Of a stretch of DNA of 64,000 nt, positions 20,893-29,740 are shown piece by piece. The stretch lies in assembly GCF_000212855.1 (NCBI RefSeq), contig NZ_GL890993.1, positions 1,341,025 through 1,405,024 on the forward strand. Reading direction: 5' to 3'. How positions within the stretch are numbered: the first letter of the stretch is position 1; every line of letters begins with the position of its first letter. The notes below the pieces were generated by a model. The model saw only the letters and a program-made list of their open reading frames with translations, was not told where the DNA came from and searched no databases. Origin of the DNA: Streptococcus sanguinis SK355 (GTDB lineage: Bacteria; Bacillota; Bacilli; Lactobacillales; Streptococcaceae). The position numbers were made by a program, and so were the translations under genes.

Positions 20893-21028
20893 TACGAGAT
20901 ACTCCTTTTCTATCGGTCTTTAGAGACAGAAGCAGACTAGGAACGATCGCCCAGCGTCTTCTACAGAAGAAAGTCCCTTCAAGCAAGGAAAATTTTGTGG
21001 AGAACTGACTCGGTTTGTCGGATCTATT
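20893..21028 (+). other. Upstream region of the pseudoenzyme gene; no gene seen
   Basis: This stretch holds the leader of the minus-strand gene (AAAGGAG before its ATG). I find no convincing promoter or coding sequence; together with the repeat and the TetR promoter it makes up the 402-bp divergent gap. Confidence 0.4.
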
Positions 21029-21125
21029 GTATTCTCTTCGAAAAACGGCTTAAAATCACATCAACGCTGTCTTGCTGTACTCTGATACTGTCTGTGCTTG
21101 CTCTTTAGTTTGCATTGAGTATTAA
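21029..21125 (+). repeat. Streptococcal intergenic repeat
   Basis: It begins TATTCTCTTCGAAAA, contains CACATCAACGCTGTCTTGC, and ends GCTCTTTAGTTTGCATTGAG plus TATTA. This is the typical architecture of the abundant streptococcal repeat whose ends read TCTTCGAAAA and CATTGAGTATTA. It is inverted relative to the copy at 19011-19095. Confidence 0.55.
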
Positions 21126-21142
21126 AATCTCCTCAGCTATGT

Positions 21143-21176
21143 CTTCGTTGAAAACGAAGTCAAAATACGCTATACT
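21143..21176 (+). promoter_or_regulatory. Promoter with overlapping palindrome upstream of the TetR gene
   Basis: TTGAAA (21148-21153), 17 bp, TATACT (21171-21176). The perfect inverted repeat CTTCGTT-GAA-AACGAAG (21143-21159) covers the -35 box and is a candidate TetR operator. Confidence 0.6.
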
Positions 21177-21294
21177 AGGAGCAAATTGTCACTAAGATTA
21201 TAACCAAGCCAGCAGCCAAGTTCAAGGGAAAACGGCCTTTAGCCTACAAGAGATACTTTTTGGCTGCTTCTGTATACCATTCAAGGAGGACAAA

Positions 21295-21861
21295 ATGGAC
21301 GGCAAGCAATTGCAGGTGCTGGAAACGAAAGAAATGCTGAAACAGGGACTCTTAACCTTGCTGCAAAGTCAGGATTTCTCAGAAATCTCAGTCACAGATA
21401 TTATAGAGGTTTCGCAGACTTCCCGACGGACCTTTTACCGCCATTTTCGCAATAAAGGGGCTTTATTGGACTATTACCTTCAGGAGCTGATGAAGGAGTA
21501 TTTTCGTGTAGAAGAGGATATGCTGAACAAGCCAAACCAGTATGAAGCCTATCTTTATCTTTTTCGTTTTTGGTACAACAAGCGTCAGGAGCTGAGAGGA
21601 CTGGTTAAGAGTCAGCTTTTTTCCTCCTTTATTTCTGCATGGAATGCCCATTCCCCAGCAGTGCTTCAGCCTTTCTTTAAGGAGCAGATGGATATGCAGC
21701 TTTTTAGGATACACTTTCTCATCGGAGGCTACAGTAATGCTATTTGGAACTGGCTGCAAGAGGAAGAGCCAGAGCAGCCAGAAGTCATTACAGACTATTT
21801 TTTCAAGATTGTAGGCTATTTCACCTGTGATAAAGATGATTCGACAAGCAAGAAGGAGTAA
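21295..21861 (+). CDS. TetR/AcrR family transcriptional regulator
   Basis: 188 residues with an N-terminal helix-turn-helix (about residues 26-60; ISVTDIIEVSQTSRRTFYRHF) and an all-helical ligand-binding C-terminal domain. The start follows CAAGGAGG. It is transcribed divergently from the pseudoenzyme gene, and a palindrome overlaps its own promoter, which suggests self-repression. The ligand and the target genes are unknown; the adjacent serine-hydrolase genes are the obvious candidates. Confidence 0.85.
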   Translation: MDGKQLQVLETKEMLKQGLLTLLQSQDFSEISVTDIIEVSQTSRRTFYRHFRNKGALLDYYLQELMKEYFRVEEDMLNKPNQYEAYLYLFRFWYNKRQELRGLVKSQLFSSFISAWNAHSPAVLQPFFKEQMDMQLFRIHFLIGGYSNAIWNWLQEEEPEQPEVITDYFFKIVGYFTCDKDDSTSKKE

Positions 21862-21939
21862 TGGATAAGGGGAAAAAAGATGGCCTGAAGGTTTATTGGT
21901 TAGAAAGGGAAGCAGCGATTTCCATTGTTCAAAAAGCAA

Positions 21940-21974
21940 AAAAACTAGGCTGGAATAATTTCCAACCTAGTTTT
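21940..21974 (+). terminator. Bidirectional hairpin terminator
   Basis: AAAACTAGG-C-TGGAA / TTCCA-A-CCTAGTTTT lies between the convergent TetR gene and the lapA-like gene, with A and T runs on the two sides. It overlaps the stop of the latter. Confidence 0.75.
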
Positions 21975-22224
21975 CTGTATGGGAATTTTTAAGTGCTTCT
22001 TTGGTTTTCTTAAGCTCTTTTTTCAGTGAGAAATTTTTCACCATGCTGATGAGAAAGGTCGTGACAGAGCCTAGGAGCACTGAGACCAAAATCAATATGA
22101 TTAAGGGGAGTTTGAAGCTAAATAGGATAAAGCTAACATTAACGCTCTGCATATTTGCCAAGGAAATACTGGCAACCAATAGAATGGTAATTAAAAGCAG
22201 AATATAATGCAATTTTTCTTTCAT
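21967..22224 (-). CDS. LapA-domain (DUF1049-like) membrane protein
   Basis: 85 residues with two membrane helices (about 6-24 and 38-60), then a Lys/Glu-rich cytoplasmic tail predicted to be helical. The arrangement and the NMQSVNVSFI segment fit the LapA-domain family of small envelope proteins, whose role in Gram-positives is not known. It starts 18 bp after the gatD stop with an AGGAGA site, so it is probably the third gene of the murT-gatD operon. Confidence 0.75.
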   Translation of the reverse strand: MKEKLHYILLLITILLVASISLANMQSVNVSFILFSFKLPLIILILVSVLLGSVTTFLISMVKNFSLKKELKKTKEALKNSHTEN

Positions 22225-22242
22225 AGTGATTCTCCTGTTTAT

Positions 22243-23028
22243 CTATTCAAACTCAGCCTTGCTCTTGATATCTCCGTATTCTTCTGGGATTTCTTGGGCA
22301 AGGATATCTTCATAAGCTGCTAGTTTAACATCTGAGCCATACTTGTTTTTCAGAGCAGTGGTCACCAGACGGTAGGCCAAGTTGGCATTGCGGGACAAGA
22401 TAGGGCCGTGAAAGTAGGAGCCAAAGACATTCTTATAGTGGACGCCTTCATTGCCGTCTTCTTGGTTGTTGCCACTTCCATAGACGACTTTGCCCAGAGG
22501 TTTTTCGTCGTCAGAGAGGAAAGTCCGTCCTTGGTGATTTTCAAAGCCGTAGTAGGTTTCGTTGAATTCTTCGTTATGAATCTTGATGTCACCGATATAG
22601 CGGTTTTTGGTCTGGTTGAGGGTATAGTGACCCATGATGCCCAGACCTTCGATTCGTCGGCCAGAAGCTTCGATATAGTACTGGCCTAAGAGTTGGAAGC
22701 CACCGCAGATAGCTAGCACTACGCCGTTTTCATTGATAAAGCTTTCCAAAGCTTCTTTTTTAGCTGGTAAGTCACGAGCCACGATCGTTTGCTCATAGTC
22801 TTGACCTCCGCCAAAGAAGACGATGTCGTAGCTGTCCTTGTCAAAGTCATCTTCTAGAGAGACGATATCGACTTCAACCCTAGCGCCTAGTTTTTCAGCC
22901 ACATACTTGAGCATGAGAATATTGCCGTTATCGCCGTAGGTATTCATGAGATTGCCATAGAGGTGGGCAATTTTAATATCGTAACGGTAATCCTGGTTTT
23001 CAGGAGAAGTGAGGGATCTGTAAACCAT
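22243..23028 (-). CDS. gatD: Lipid II isoglutaminyl synthase, glutaminase subunit GatD
   Basis: A 261-residue class-I glutamine amidotransferase. The nucleophile is Cys108 in LAICGGFQ and the catalytic histidine is His207 in SYFHGP. GatD hydrolyses glutamine and passes ammonia to MurT, which amidates the D-Glu of the lipid II stem peptide; streptococci need this for efficient cross-linking. Its ATG overlaps the murT stop (TAATG), so the two subunits are translationally coupled. Confidence 0.94.
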   Translation of the reverse strand: MVYRSLTSPENQDYRYDIKIAHLYGNLMNTYGDNGNILMLKYVAEKLGARVEVDIVSLEDDFDKDSYDIVFFGGGQDYEQTIVARDLPAKKEALESFINENGVVLAICGGFQLLGQYYIEASGRRIEGLGIMGHYTLNQTKNRYIGDIKIHNEEFNETYYGFENHQGRTFLSDDEKPLGKVVYGSGNNQEDGNEGVHYKNVFGSYFHGPILSRNANLAYRLVTTALKNKYGSDVKLAAYEDILAQEIPEEYGDIKSKAEFE

Positions 23029-24371
23029 TAGTTCATTTCCTTTCTGACCACTTGTCGTTCTGCCAGTAGTTCGCGGAATTCCAGCATAGCAGTATAAGTT
23101 GCTAAGATATAGGCATGCTTGGTTTCTTGCTGTTCAATGGCCTTAAATACTGCTTCTAAATCTTTGACTTCAGTAATCTGATCTGCTGGATAGCCGGTTA
23201 CCCGCAATCGACGTGCAATCTCTGAGTGGCGCACACCACCTGCAATGACATGAGGAATCTCCATCTCTAAAATCTTCTCAAAGTTAGCATCCCAGATCCA
23301 GCTGGTATCAATGCCGTCCGCATAGTTGGCGTTGAGCAGGACAGACAAGCTAAAGTCAAAGGGTGCAAGTCCAATCATATCTAAAGCTTGGGTCGCCCCA
23401 ACAGGATTTTTAATCAAGACTAAGGTACATTCCTTATCGCCGATTTTGAAAGTTTCCTGACGGCCAAAGACAGCTCGGCTCTTGTCAAAGCCAGCCTTGA
23501 TAGTAGCCGGCTCGACACCAAAGAACTGAGCTACTGACACTGCGGCCAAGGCATTGTAGATATTATAAAGACCACCAATATTGATCTGATAGTCTTGCCC
23601 ATCAATGGTAAAGGCAGAGCGGTTATGCTCAAGTGTTTTGAGAGCGGTCAGGCTGTAGTCAAGCTTAGGACGCTTGAAGCCGCAGTCCTCACAGATATAA
23701 GCCCCCAGATTTGCATAGGTGTTGAGCTCGTATTTGAGGATATGCTCGCACTTGGGACAGAGGATGCCCTCAGTATTGTAGTGAGCCAGCTGAGCCTGGC
23801 CTTTCTCGGTATCAAATCCATAGTAGCGAACAGGGTTCTTCAGGCTTACTGAGTTAAAGAGGGGGCTGTCGCCATTCATCAGTACAGTCGCTTCAGGCAC
23901 TTTAGCTGCAGCATCCAGAATCATCTGGTAGGTCGTGTAGATCTCACCATAGCGATCCATCTGGTCGCGGAAAATATTGGTAAAGACGAAGAGGCTAGGT
24001 TTGATATAATCACAAATCCGGGATAGGCTGGCTTCATCTATTTCCAGAACAGCGATATTTTTGCCAGATTTGCCTTTCTTAGCGGTCAGGAAAGTTGTGG
24101 TAATCCCGGTAATCATATTGGCACCGCTGGGATTGGTCACCACTTCTCCGAAGGCTTCCTTGAGAATGCCTACTGTCAGAGCTGTAGTCAGAGTTTTACC
24201 ATTGGTTCCGGTAATAACCACGACCTCATAGTTCTTCGCTAGATTTTGTAAAATGTTTTTATCAAATGTCAGGGCAACTTTCCCCGGCAGAGTCGATCCA
24301 CGCCCCATTTTGCTGAGAACAAAGTGGGAGGACTTGCCTGCCAAGAGGCCCAATGCTGTATTTATCTTCAT
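23028..24371 (-). CDS. murT: Lipid II isoglutaminyl synthase, Mur-ligase subunit MurT
   Basis: A 447-residue Mur-ligase-like protein with the ATP loop TGTNGKT (residues 54-60), an inserted Cys4 zinc ribbon (CPKC ... CEDC) in the middle domain, and the C-terminal DUF1727 domain. It activates the alpha-carboxylate of D-Glu in lipid II for amidation with ammonia from GatD. The ATG at 24371 lies 7 bp after a -10 element and has no Shine-Dalgarno, so the transcript is predicted to be leaderless. Confidence 0.94.
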   Translation of the reverse strand: MKINTALGLLAGKSSHFVLSKMGRGSTLPGKVALTFDKNILQNLAKNYEVVVITGTNGKTLTTALTVGILKEAFGEVVTNPSGANMITGITTTFLTAKKGKSGKNIAVLEIDEASLSRICDYIKPSLFVFTNIFRDQMDRYGEIYTTYQMILDAAAKVPEATVLMNGDSPLFNSVSLKNPVRYYGFDTEKGQAQLAHYNTEGILCPKCEHILKYELNTYANLGAYICEDCGFKRPKLDYSLTALKTLEHNRSAFTIDGQDYQINIGGLYNIYNALAAVSVAQFFGVEPATIKAGFDKSRAVFGRQETFKIGDKECTLVLIKNPVGATQALDMIGLAPFDFSLSVLLNANYADGIDTSWIWDANFEKILEMEIPHVIAGGVRHSEIARRLRVTGYPADQITEVKDLEAVFKAIEQQETKHAYILATYTAMLEFRELLAERQVVRKEMN

Positions 24372-24378
24372 AAGAAAT

Positions 24379-24387
24379 ATTTTATCA
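24379..24387 (-). promoter_or_regulatory. Extended -10 promoter of murT
   Basis: On the minus strand TGATAAAAT, 7 bp upstream of the murT ATG. No convincing -35 is seen. Confidence 0.55.
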
Positions 24388-24427
24388 TAAAAAAGTAAAG
24401 AAGGTTACAGAAAAATATTGACAAACG

Positions 24428-24436
24428 TGATATAAT
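24428..24436 (+). promoter_or_regulatory. Extended -10 promoter of the cdaA operon
   Basis: TGATATAAT about 165 bp upstream of cdaA. A TTGACA at 24418 is too close (7 bp) to serve as its -35. Confidence 0.55.
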
Positions 24437-24442
24437 GGGTTG

Positions 24443-24603
24443 GTAAGTCTTTAAGCATTAAGACCCACTGTAAAATAAAAAGAGAGAAGTTAATTGAGTG
24501 AACTCTAATTACAAGGTAAAATCAAGCTGTGACTAGATTTAATATGTTCGATTTGTTGCTATAGCTGTTTGATTTTGCTTGTACTGGAGTAGGAAGTCTA
24601 AGT
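24443..24603 (+). other. Long 5' leader of cdaA with possible hairpins
   Basis: About 160 nt of untranslated leader. It contains a short hairpin GTCTTTAAGCATTAAGAC (24447-24464) and a longer imperfect pairing between AAAATCAA near 24514 and TTGATTTT near 24571. No known riboswitch is recognised and there is no internal terminator. Confidence 0.35.
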
Positions 24604-25452
24604 ATGAATTTTCAACAACTAACCAATCTCCAATATTGGGCCAGTTTGTTTTCTGACCCTTGGAGGATTGTAATTAATATTATTGACGTCGCTATCGTTG
24701 CATGGATTCTATATTATCTAATCAAGGCCATTGCTGGTACGAAGATTATGATTTTGGTCCGCGGGGTGCTCTTCTTTATCTTGGCACAGTTTTTTGCCAA
24801 TATCATCGGCTTGACCACCATTTCTTGGCTGATTAATCAGGTCATCACTTACGGGGTCATTGCGGCTGTGGTGATTTTCTCGCCTGAGATTCGGGCAGGA
24901 TTGGAAAAGCTGGGCCGAGCAACGGATATTTTTTCTGTGACGCCCATCAGTAACGAAGAAAAAATGGTTCAGGCCTTTGTCAAATCTGTTGCCTATATGA
25001 GTCCGCGGAAAATCGGGGCTTTGGTGGCCATTCAGGGAACCCGTACCTTGCAGGAGTACATTGCAACAGGGATTCCTTTGGATGCAGATGTGTCCGGAGA
25101 GCTGCTAATCAACATTTTTATCCCCAATACGCCATTGCACGATGGAGCTGTCATCATAAAAAACAATAAGATTGCGGCTTCCTGTGCCTACCTGCCTCTG
25201 ACAGAAAGCAGCGGCATCTCTAAGGAGTTTGGAACCCGGCACCGCGCAGCTATTGGCCTGTCTGAAGTATCCGATGCGTTTACTTTTGTCGTTTCAGAAG
25301 AAACAGGTGGGATTTCCACCACGCACAATGGAATTTTCAAGCATGATTTGACTTTGGATGAGTTTGAGATAGAGCTGAGAAAGGTCTTCTTATCAGAGCA
25401 GGACAAGCCAGCAGGTTTGAAAAAACGCTTCATGGGAGGATGGAAGAAATGA
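24604..25452 (+). CDS. cdaA: Diadenylate cyclase CdaA
   Basis: 282 residues with three N-terminal membrane helices and a cytoplasmic DAC domain. The catalytic motifs are DGA (Asp180-Ala182, in LHDGAV) and RHR (residues 212-214, in GTRHRA). It makes c-di-AMP from two ATP, a messenger controlling potassium and osmolyte uptake and wall homeostasis. It is the first gene of the conserved cdaA-cdaR-glmM cluster and overlaps cdaR. Confidence 0.96.
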   Translation: MNFQQLTNLQYWASLFSDPWRIVINIIDVAIVAWILYYLIKAIAGTKIMILVRGVLFFILAQFFANIIGLTTISWLINQVITYGVIAAVVIFSPEIRAGLEKLGRATDIFSVTPISNEEKMVQAFVKSVAYMSPRKIGALVAIQGTRTLQEYIATGIPLDADVSGELLINIFIPNTPLHDGAVIIKNNKIAASCAYLPLTESSGISKEFGTRHRAAIGLSEVSDAFTFVVSEETGGISTTHNGIFKHDLTLDEFEIELRKVFLSEQDKPAGLKKRFMGGWKK

Positions 25453-26204
25453 AAAAACGTAAAAAAATTCTTTATATCATCTCTTCGTTTTTCTTTGCCC
25501 TAGTTCTTTTTGTCTATGCAACCTCTAGCAGTTATCAAAACAATACTGGAGTTCGACAGGTCACATCTGAAACTTATACCAATACGGTCTCCAATGTGCC
25601 AATTGACATCAAATATGACAGCGAAAATTACTTTATCAGCGGCTTTACTTCTGAAGTATCCGTTGCCCTGACAGGCTCCAACCGGGTCAATCTGGCCAGT
25701 GAAATGCAGGAAAGTACTCGGAAGTTTCGAGTCGTAGCTGATCTTTCCAAGGCTACAGAAGGAACAGTAGAAATCCCGCTAAAGGTTGAAAATCTTCCAA
25801 GCGGTCTGACTGCTACAGTCACTCCGCAGAAGATTTCTGTTAAGATAGGAAAAAAGGCCAGCAAGAAGGTTGAAGTCCGCTACCTCATCACAGACAGTCA
25901 GGTAGCTGAAAATGTGTCTATTAGTGGTGTGACCTTGGAAAATAAGGAAGCTACAGTTACCAGTGACGAGGAGACCCTGTCTAAGATTGAGTATGTCGTA
26001 GCCATTCTTCCGACCAATGTCATTATCACTGGCAACTATAGCGGGACAGTACCACTGCAGGCTGTTGATGGACAGGGGAATGTCATGCCAAGCGTGGTGA
26101 CACCATTTGAAACGACGATGCGTGTCAACACTAAAACAGCAGACAACTCAGGCTCGTCCTCCTCTAACAGCAGCTCAAATACGAGCTCATCAAATAAAAA
26201 CTAA
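25449..26204 (+). CDS. cdaR: CdaA regulatory protein CdaR (YbbR-domain)
   Basis: About 251 residues: an N-terminal membrane helix (residues 7-24), then extracellular YbbR-type repeats, and a Ser/Asn-rich C-terminal tail. It binds and modulates CdaA. The frame is open from ATG 25440, but GGGAGG ends immediately before it. The ATG at 25449 has proper spacing and forms the ATGA overlap with the cdaA stop, so it is preferred. Confidence 0.9.
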   Translation: MKKRKKILYIISSFFFALVLFVYATSSSYQNNTGVRQVTSETYTNTVSNVPIDIKYDSENYFISGFTSEVSVALTGSNRVNLASEMQESTRKFRVVADLSKATEGTVEIPLKVENLPSGLTATVTPQKISVKIGKKASKKVEVRYLITDSQVAENVSISGVTLENKEATVTSDEETLSKIEYVVAILPTNVIITGNYSGTVPLQAVDGQGNVMPSVVTPFETTMRVNTKTADNSGSSSSNSSSNTSSSNKN

Positions 26205-26298
26205 ATAAAATTTTGAAAATAAACTTGGATTAAAGCGGTCTGCCTTGCTTGTAGCCTAAATCTTTACATCCAGGTCTTATGAAAGGAAACTATTTATA

Positions 26299-27651
26299 AT
26301 GGGTAAATACTTTGGAACCGATGGTGTTCGCGGAGAAGCAAATGTGGAATTAACGCCGGAATTGGCCTTTAAACTCGGCCGCTTTGGTGGTTATGTTCTG
26401 AGCCAGCACGAAAGTGAAGTTCCTCGGGTTTTTGTTGGCCGTGATACTCGAATTTCAGGAGAAATGCTGGAAAGCGCCTTGGTTGCAGGACTTTTGTCCG
26501 TTGGGATTCATGTTTATAAGCTGGGTGTCATTGCAACGCCTGGTGTGGCTTATCTGGTCAAGTCAGAGAAGGCCAGCGCAGGAGTCATGATTTCTGCCAG
26601 CCACAATCCAGCTTTGGATAATGGGATCAAATTCTTTGGTGGTGACGGCTATAAGCTGGATGACGAGCGTGAGTTGGAAATCGAAGCTTTGTTGGACGCA
26701 GAAGAAGATACCTTGCCACGTCCAAGTGCAGAAGGATTGGGTGACTTGGTAGACTATCCAGAAGGACTGCGCAAGTACCAACAATACTTGGTTTCAACTG
26801 GTTTGGAACTAGAAGGAATGCATGTAGCCTTAGATACGGCCAACGGTGCAGCTTCTACCAGTGCCCGTCAGATTTTTGCAGACCTTGGTGCACAGTTGAC
26901 GATTATCGGAGAAAATCCAGACGGCCTCAATATCAATCTGAATGTCGGGTCTACGCATCCAGAAGCTTTGCAGGAAGTTGTTCGTGAGTCTGGTGCAGCG
27001 ATTGGTCTGGCTTTTGATGGAGATAGCGACCGCTTGATTGCAGTAGATGAAAATGGTGAGCTGGTAGACGGTGACAAGATTATGTACATCATCGGTAAGT
27101 ACCTGTCTGAGAAAGGCGAGCTGGCGCAGAATACCATTGTTACGACTGTCATGTCCAACCTAGGCTTCCATAAGGCTTTGGATCGCGAAGGTATCCAAAA
27201 GGCTGTGACAGCAGTTGGTGACCGCTATGTAGTAGAGGAAATGCGCAAGAATGGTTATAATCTTGGTGGCGAGCAGTCTGGACATGTTATCATCATGGAC
27301 TACAATACGACAGGTGACGGCCAGCTGTCAGCTGTGCAATTGACCAAGGTCATGCAGGAAACAGGTAAGAAACTATCCGAATTGGCTGCTGAAGTAACCA
27401 TCTATCCGCAGAAACTGGTCAATATCCGTGTGGAAAACAGCATGAAGGATAAGGCGATGGAAGTTCCAGCTATCAAGACGGTGATTGAGAGAATGGAAGC
27501 CGAAATGGCTGGCAATGGCCGGATTTTGGTTCGTCCGAGTGGAACTGAGCCTCTGCTGAGGGTCATGGCTGAAGCACCAACTGACGAAGAAGTAAATTAT
27601 TATGTAGATACCATTGCCAATGTTGTTCGAGATGAAATTGGAATAGACTAA
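26299..27651 (+). CDS. glmM: Phosphoglucosamine mutase
   Basis: A 450-residue enzyme converting glucosamine-6-phosphate to glucosamine-1-phosphate for UDP-GlcNAc synthesis. The phospho-serine is Ser101 in ISASHNP, the metal loop is DGDSDR, and the phosphate-binding segment RPSGTEP lies near the C-terminus. It is separated from cdaR by 94 bp without a clear terminator; GlmM is known to interact with CdaA in several Gram-positives. Confidence 0.97.
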   Translation: MGKYFGTDGVRGEANVELTPELAFKLGRFGGYVLSQHESEVPRVFVGRDTRISGEMLESALVAGLLSVGIHVYKLGVIATPGVAYLVKSEKASAGVMISASHNPALDNGIKFFGGDGYKLDDERELEIEALLDAEEDTLPRPSAEGLGDLVDYPEGLRKYQQYLVSTGLELEGMHVALDTANGAASTSARQIFADLGAQLTIIGENPDGLNINLNVGSTHPEALQEVVRESGAAIGLAFDGDSDRLIAVDENGELVDGDKIMYIIGKYLSEKGELAQNTIVTTVMSNLGFHKALDREGIQKAVTAVGDRYVVEEMRKNGYNLGGEQSGHVIIMDYNTTGDGQLSAVQLTKVMQETGKKLSELAAEVTIYPQKLVNIRVENSMKDKAMEVPAIKTVIERMEAEMAGNGRILVRPSGTEPLLRVMAEAPTDEEVNYYVDTIANVVRDEIGID

Positions 27652-27662
27652 TAAACGTAAAG

Positions 27663-27691
27663 AAACTGAGACATAACGTCTTGGTTTTTTT
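27663..27691 (+). terminator. Terminator after glmM
   Basis: AAACTGAGAC / GTCTTGGTTT (two G-U pairs) is followed by a T run. Confidence 0.7.
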
Positions 27692-27729
27692 ACATTTGTG
27701 TGAATATTTAAACACTTTGACACAAAATG

Positions 27730-27758
27730 TTGATAAATTGCAATACTCTTGGTATAAT
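27730..27758 (+). promoter_or_regulatory. Strong promoter of the LPXTG protein gene
   Basis: TTGATA (27730-27735), exactly 17 bp, then TATAAT (27753-27758) with an upstream TGG. GAAAGGAG precedes the ATG. Confidence 0.8.
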
Positions 27759-27779
27759 AAGCTATGAAAGGAGCATAAA

Positions 27780-29444
27780 ATGAAAGATAAGAAGACGATC
27801 ATTCTTAAAATTTTAATCTTGTTAACGGCTATTGTTACAGGTATTGGTTTTGCTGCTAGGACTCAGGCTGCTGAGGTAACAGACTATACTCAACAAACCA
27901 GTATCACTAAAAATGGTGTGCCATTAACAAGTGACTCAACGGTTATGACTAATGAAACTTTGTCCGTAACAACTAGTTTCACATTCCCGTCATCTCAAAC
28001 TATCGCTGAAGGGGACACCCTCACTTTCTCACTGCCACAGGAATTAACCCTGATTACTCCCTTAAACTTCCAAGTATCTGATGTTGTCAATCACAAGGGA
28101 GAAGTAGTCGGAAAAGCTCAAGCGAATCCAGCGACTCAGACGGTTACGGTAACGTTTAGTAATTACTTTACTAACTACACCGAACAAAAAGAAATGTCCC
28201 TGACTTTTAATGTACGAGTTAATAACGACAAGGTGCAAAATTCAGGGCCAGTTTCCTTCAAATTTGGCCAGACAGATTTTTCTTTCCAATACGAAAAGGT
28301 AGAAGGAACTGCTGGTGAATATGAAATGAAATATGGTTACCAAGACAGTAGCGATCCAAAGATTGTCAAATGGCGCATTATCCTGAATGCAAGACAAGAC
28401 ATGCTTCGTAACATGGTGATTTCAGACAACTTTGGCGATGGTCTGACACTGGTACCAGGTACACTGCGCGCAGTTCGTTATGCTCCTGTAGAAGGTGGTA
28501 TCCGCAATGAAGCGCACTTGCTGACTCTGCCTGTTTTGGATAACTTCACTAACAAGGCGGTTCTTACGCAAAATGCTAATGGTGATGCTAATGGCTTTAC
28601 CATCAACTTTGGTGATAACTACAATTGGCCAATGTACATCGAGTACTCTACTCGCGTACCAGATGGTGTTCAAGTAGGCGATGTGGTTAACAACACCTTG
28701 TCTTGGACAGCTAAAGGCTTCCCAGAGCGTACTATTACTAAGTCAGTCCGCTTAGAAGATGGTTCTGGTAAAGGAAGCGGATTGTTGGCAAAAGACGTAA
28801 TGATTAAGGCTCAGAAGAAGCTTGTTAACAAAGAATTAGAAAAGGGTCAGTTTACCTTTGGTCTCTTTGATGAAAACGGTAATTTGCTTCAAACAGTGAC
28901 CAATGAAGCGGATGGATCTATCAACTTCAAGGCTTTAAACTACAGTGCTGCTGGTACTTACCGCTACAGCATTAAGGAAATCCCAGGAAACGATCCTAAC
29001 TACGTCTATGATGACAAGGAAGCACAGCTGACAGTTACTGTAACAGATGTTAATGGTGAGCTTTTGGGCTCTGTCAAGTATGACTTGGATCCGGTCTTTA
29101 CAAATACCTATAGAGGTAATGATCCAGGCAAGTCAGTTCAGCCACCAACTCCTGGCAATAACAACAATCCAAACAACAACCCAAACAATAATCCAAATAA
29201 CACCCCAGGCAATGGTAACAATACCCCTGGTAACAGTTCCGACAATCCAAAGGGTGGAACAGACAATCCAGGGAATGGAAATAACAATTCAAACAATGGT
29301 ACCAATGATCCGGGTGCTGCAGGAGGCAACAAAAAAGTTCTGCCTAAGACTGGTCAAGAAACTACACTTTGGCTGTCGGTTGCAGGTTTGGCAATCTTAG
29401 TTGGCTTTGGAAGCTATGTCTTTCTTCAAAAAAAGATTAGATAA
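27780..29444 (+). CDS. LPXTG-anchored surface protein with pilin-type isopeptide domain
   Basis: 554 residues. There is a signal peptide (about residues 1-30, ending TQAAE), two N-terminal beta-rich adhesin-like segments (about 31-330) resembling the collagen-adhesin fold, and a Spy0128/FctA-like pilin domain (about 340-445, with YRYSIKEIPG). A stalk rich in Asn, Pro and Gly follows (about 447-515), then the sortase signal LPKTG at 521, a membrane helix and a KKIR tail. It is a monocistronic gene with a strong promoter and its own terminator; no sortase or other pilus gene is adjacent. Probably a cell-wall-linked adhesin; the ligand is unknown. Confidence 0.88.
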   Translation: MKDKKTIILKILILLTAIVTGIGFAARTQAAEVTDYTQQTSITKNGVPLTSDSTVMTNETLSVTTSFTFPSSQTIAEGDTLTFSLPQELTLITPLNFQVSDVVNHKGEVVGKAQANPATQTVTVTFSNYFTNYTEQKEMSLTFNVRVNNDKVQNSGPVSFKFGQTDFSFQYEKVEGTAGEYEMKYGYQDSSDPKIVKWRIILNARQDMLRNMVISDNFGDGLTLVPGTLRAVRYAPVEGGIRNEAHLLTLPVLDNFTNKAVLTQNANGDANGFTINFGDNYNWPMYIEYSTRVPDGVQVGDVVNNTLSWTAKGFPERTITKSVRLEDGSGKGSGLLAKDVMIKAQKKLVNKELEKGQFTFGLFDENGNLLQTVTNEADGSINFKALNYSAAGTYRYSIKEIPGNDPNYVYDDKEAQLTVTVTDVNGELLGSVKYDLDPVFTNTYRGNDPGKSVQPPTPGNNNNPNNNPNNNPNNTPGNGNNTPGNSSDNPKGGTDNPGNGNNNSNNGTNDPGAAGGNKKVLPKTGQETTLWLSVAGLAILVGFGSYVFLQKKIR

Positions 29445-29449
29445 AATTC

Positions 29450-29483
29450 AAAGGTTTTAAGAGTTTTCTCTTAAAGCCTTTTT
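29450..29483 (+). terminator. Terminator after the LPXTG protein gene
   Basis: AAAGG-TTTTAAGAG / CTCTTAAAG-CCTTT stem with a TTTT loop, then T residues. Confidence 0.8.
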
Positions 29484-29497
29484 GCATGGTTTTCCAT

Positions 29498-29526
29498 TTG
29501 AAAAAACGGAGCAATCGTGTTAGAAT
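29498..29526 (+). promoter_or_regulatory. Promoter of the DUF4044-obgE unit
   Basis: TTGAAA (29498-29503), 17 bp, TAGAAT (29521-29526) preceded by TGT. Confidence 0.65.
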
Positions 29527-29561
29527 AGACCTAGTAATTTTTAAAGGATAGAGGTGTTATC

Positions 29562-29690
29562 GTGGCTTTTGGAGATAACGGACAACGCAAAAAAACAGGA
29601 TTTGAAAAATTGACGATGTTGGTAGTGATTATCATGCTCATCGTGACGGTCGGAGCAATCTTTGCTTCTGCTCTCAGCGCAATCTTTTAA
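29562..29690 (+). CDS. DUF4044-type small membrane protein
   Basis: A 42-residue protein starting with GTG at 29562 behind GAGGTG. It begins MAFGDNGQRKKTGFEK, then has one membrane helix (about residues 18-41) and ends at TAA 29690. The length and layout fit the DUF4044 family found next to obgE in streptococci. Function unknown. Confidence 0.75.
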   Translation: MAFGDNGQRKKTGFEKLTMLVVIIMLIVTVGAIFASALSAIF

Positions 29691-29740
29691 TCCAAACGCT
29701 TCAGGGCGTTTTTTTAGACTAGAAAAAGAGAATAGAAAAA

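Noticed and set aside
21463..21939. A 158-codon minus-strand open frame opposite the TetR gene
   Set aside because: It overlaps the well-supported TetR coding sequence, lacks a ribosome site and shows no family features.
24418..24436. TTGACA and TATAAT before cdaA as a classical promoter pair
   Set aside because: They are only 7 bp apart, so they cannot act together; the extended -10 alone is kept.
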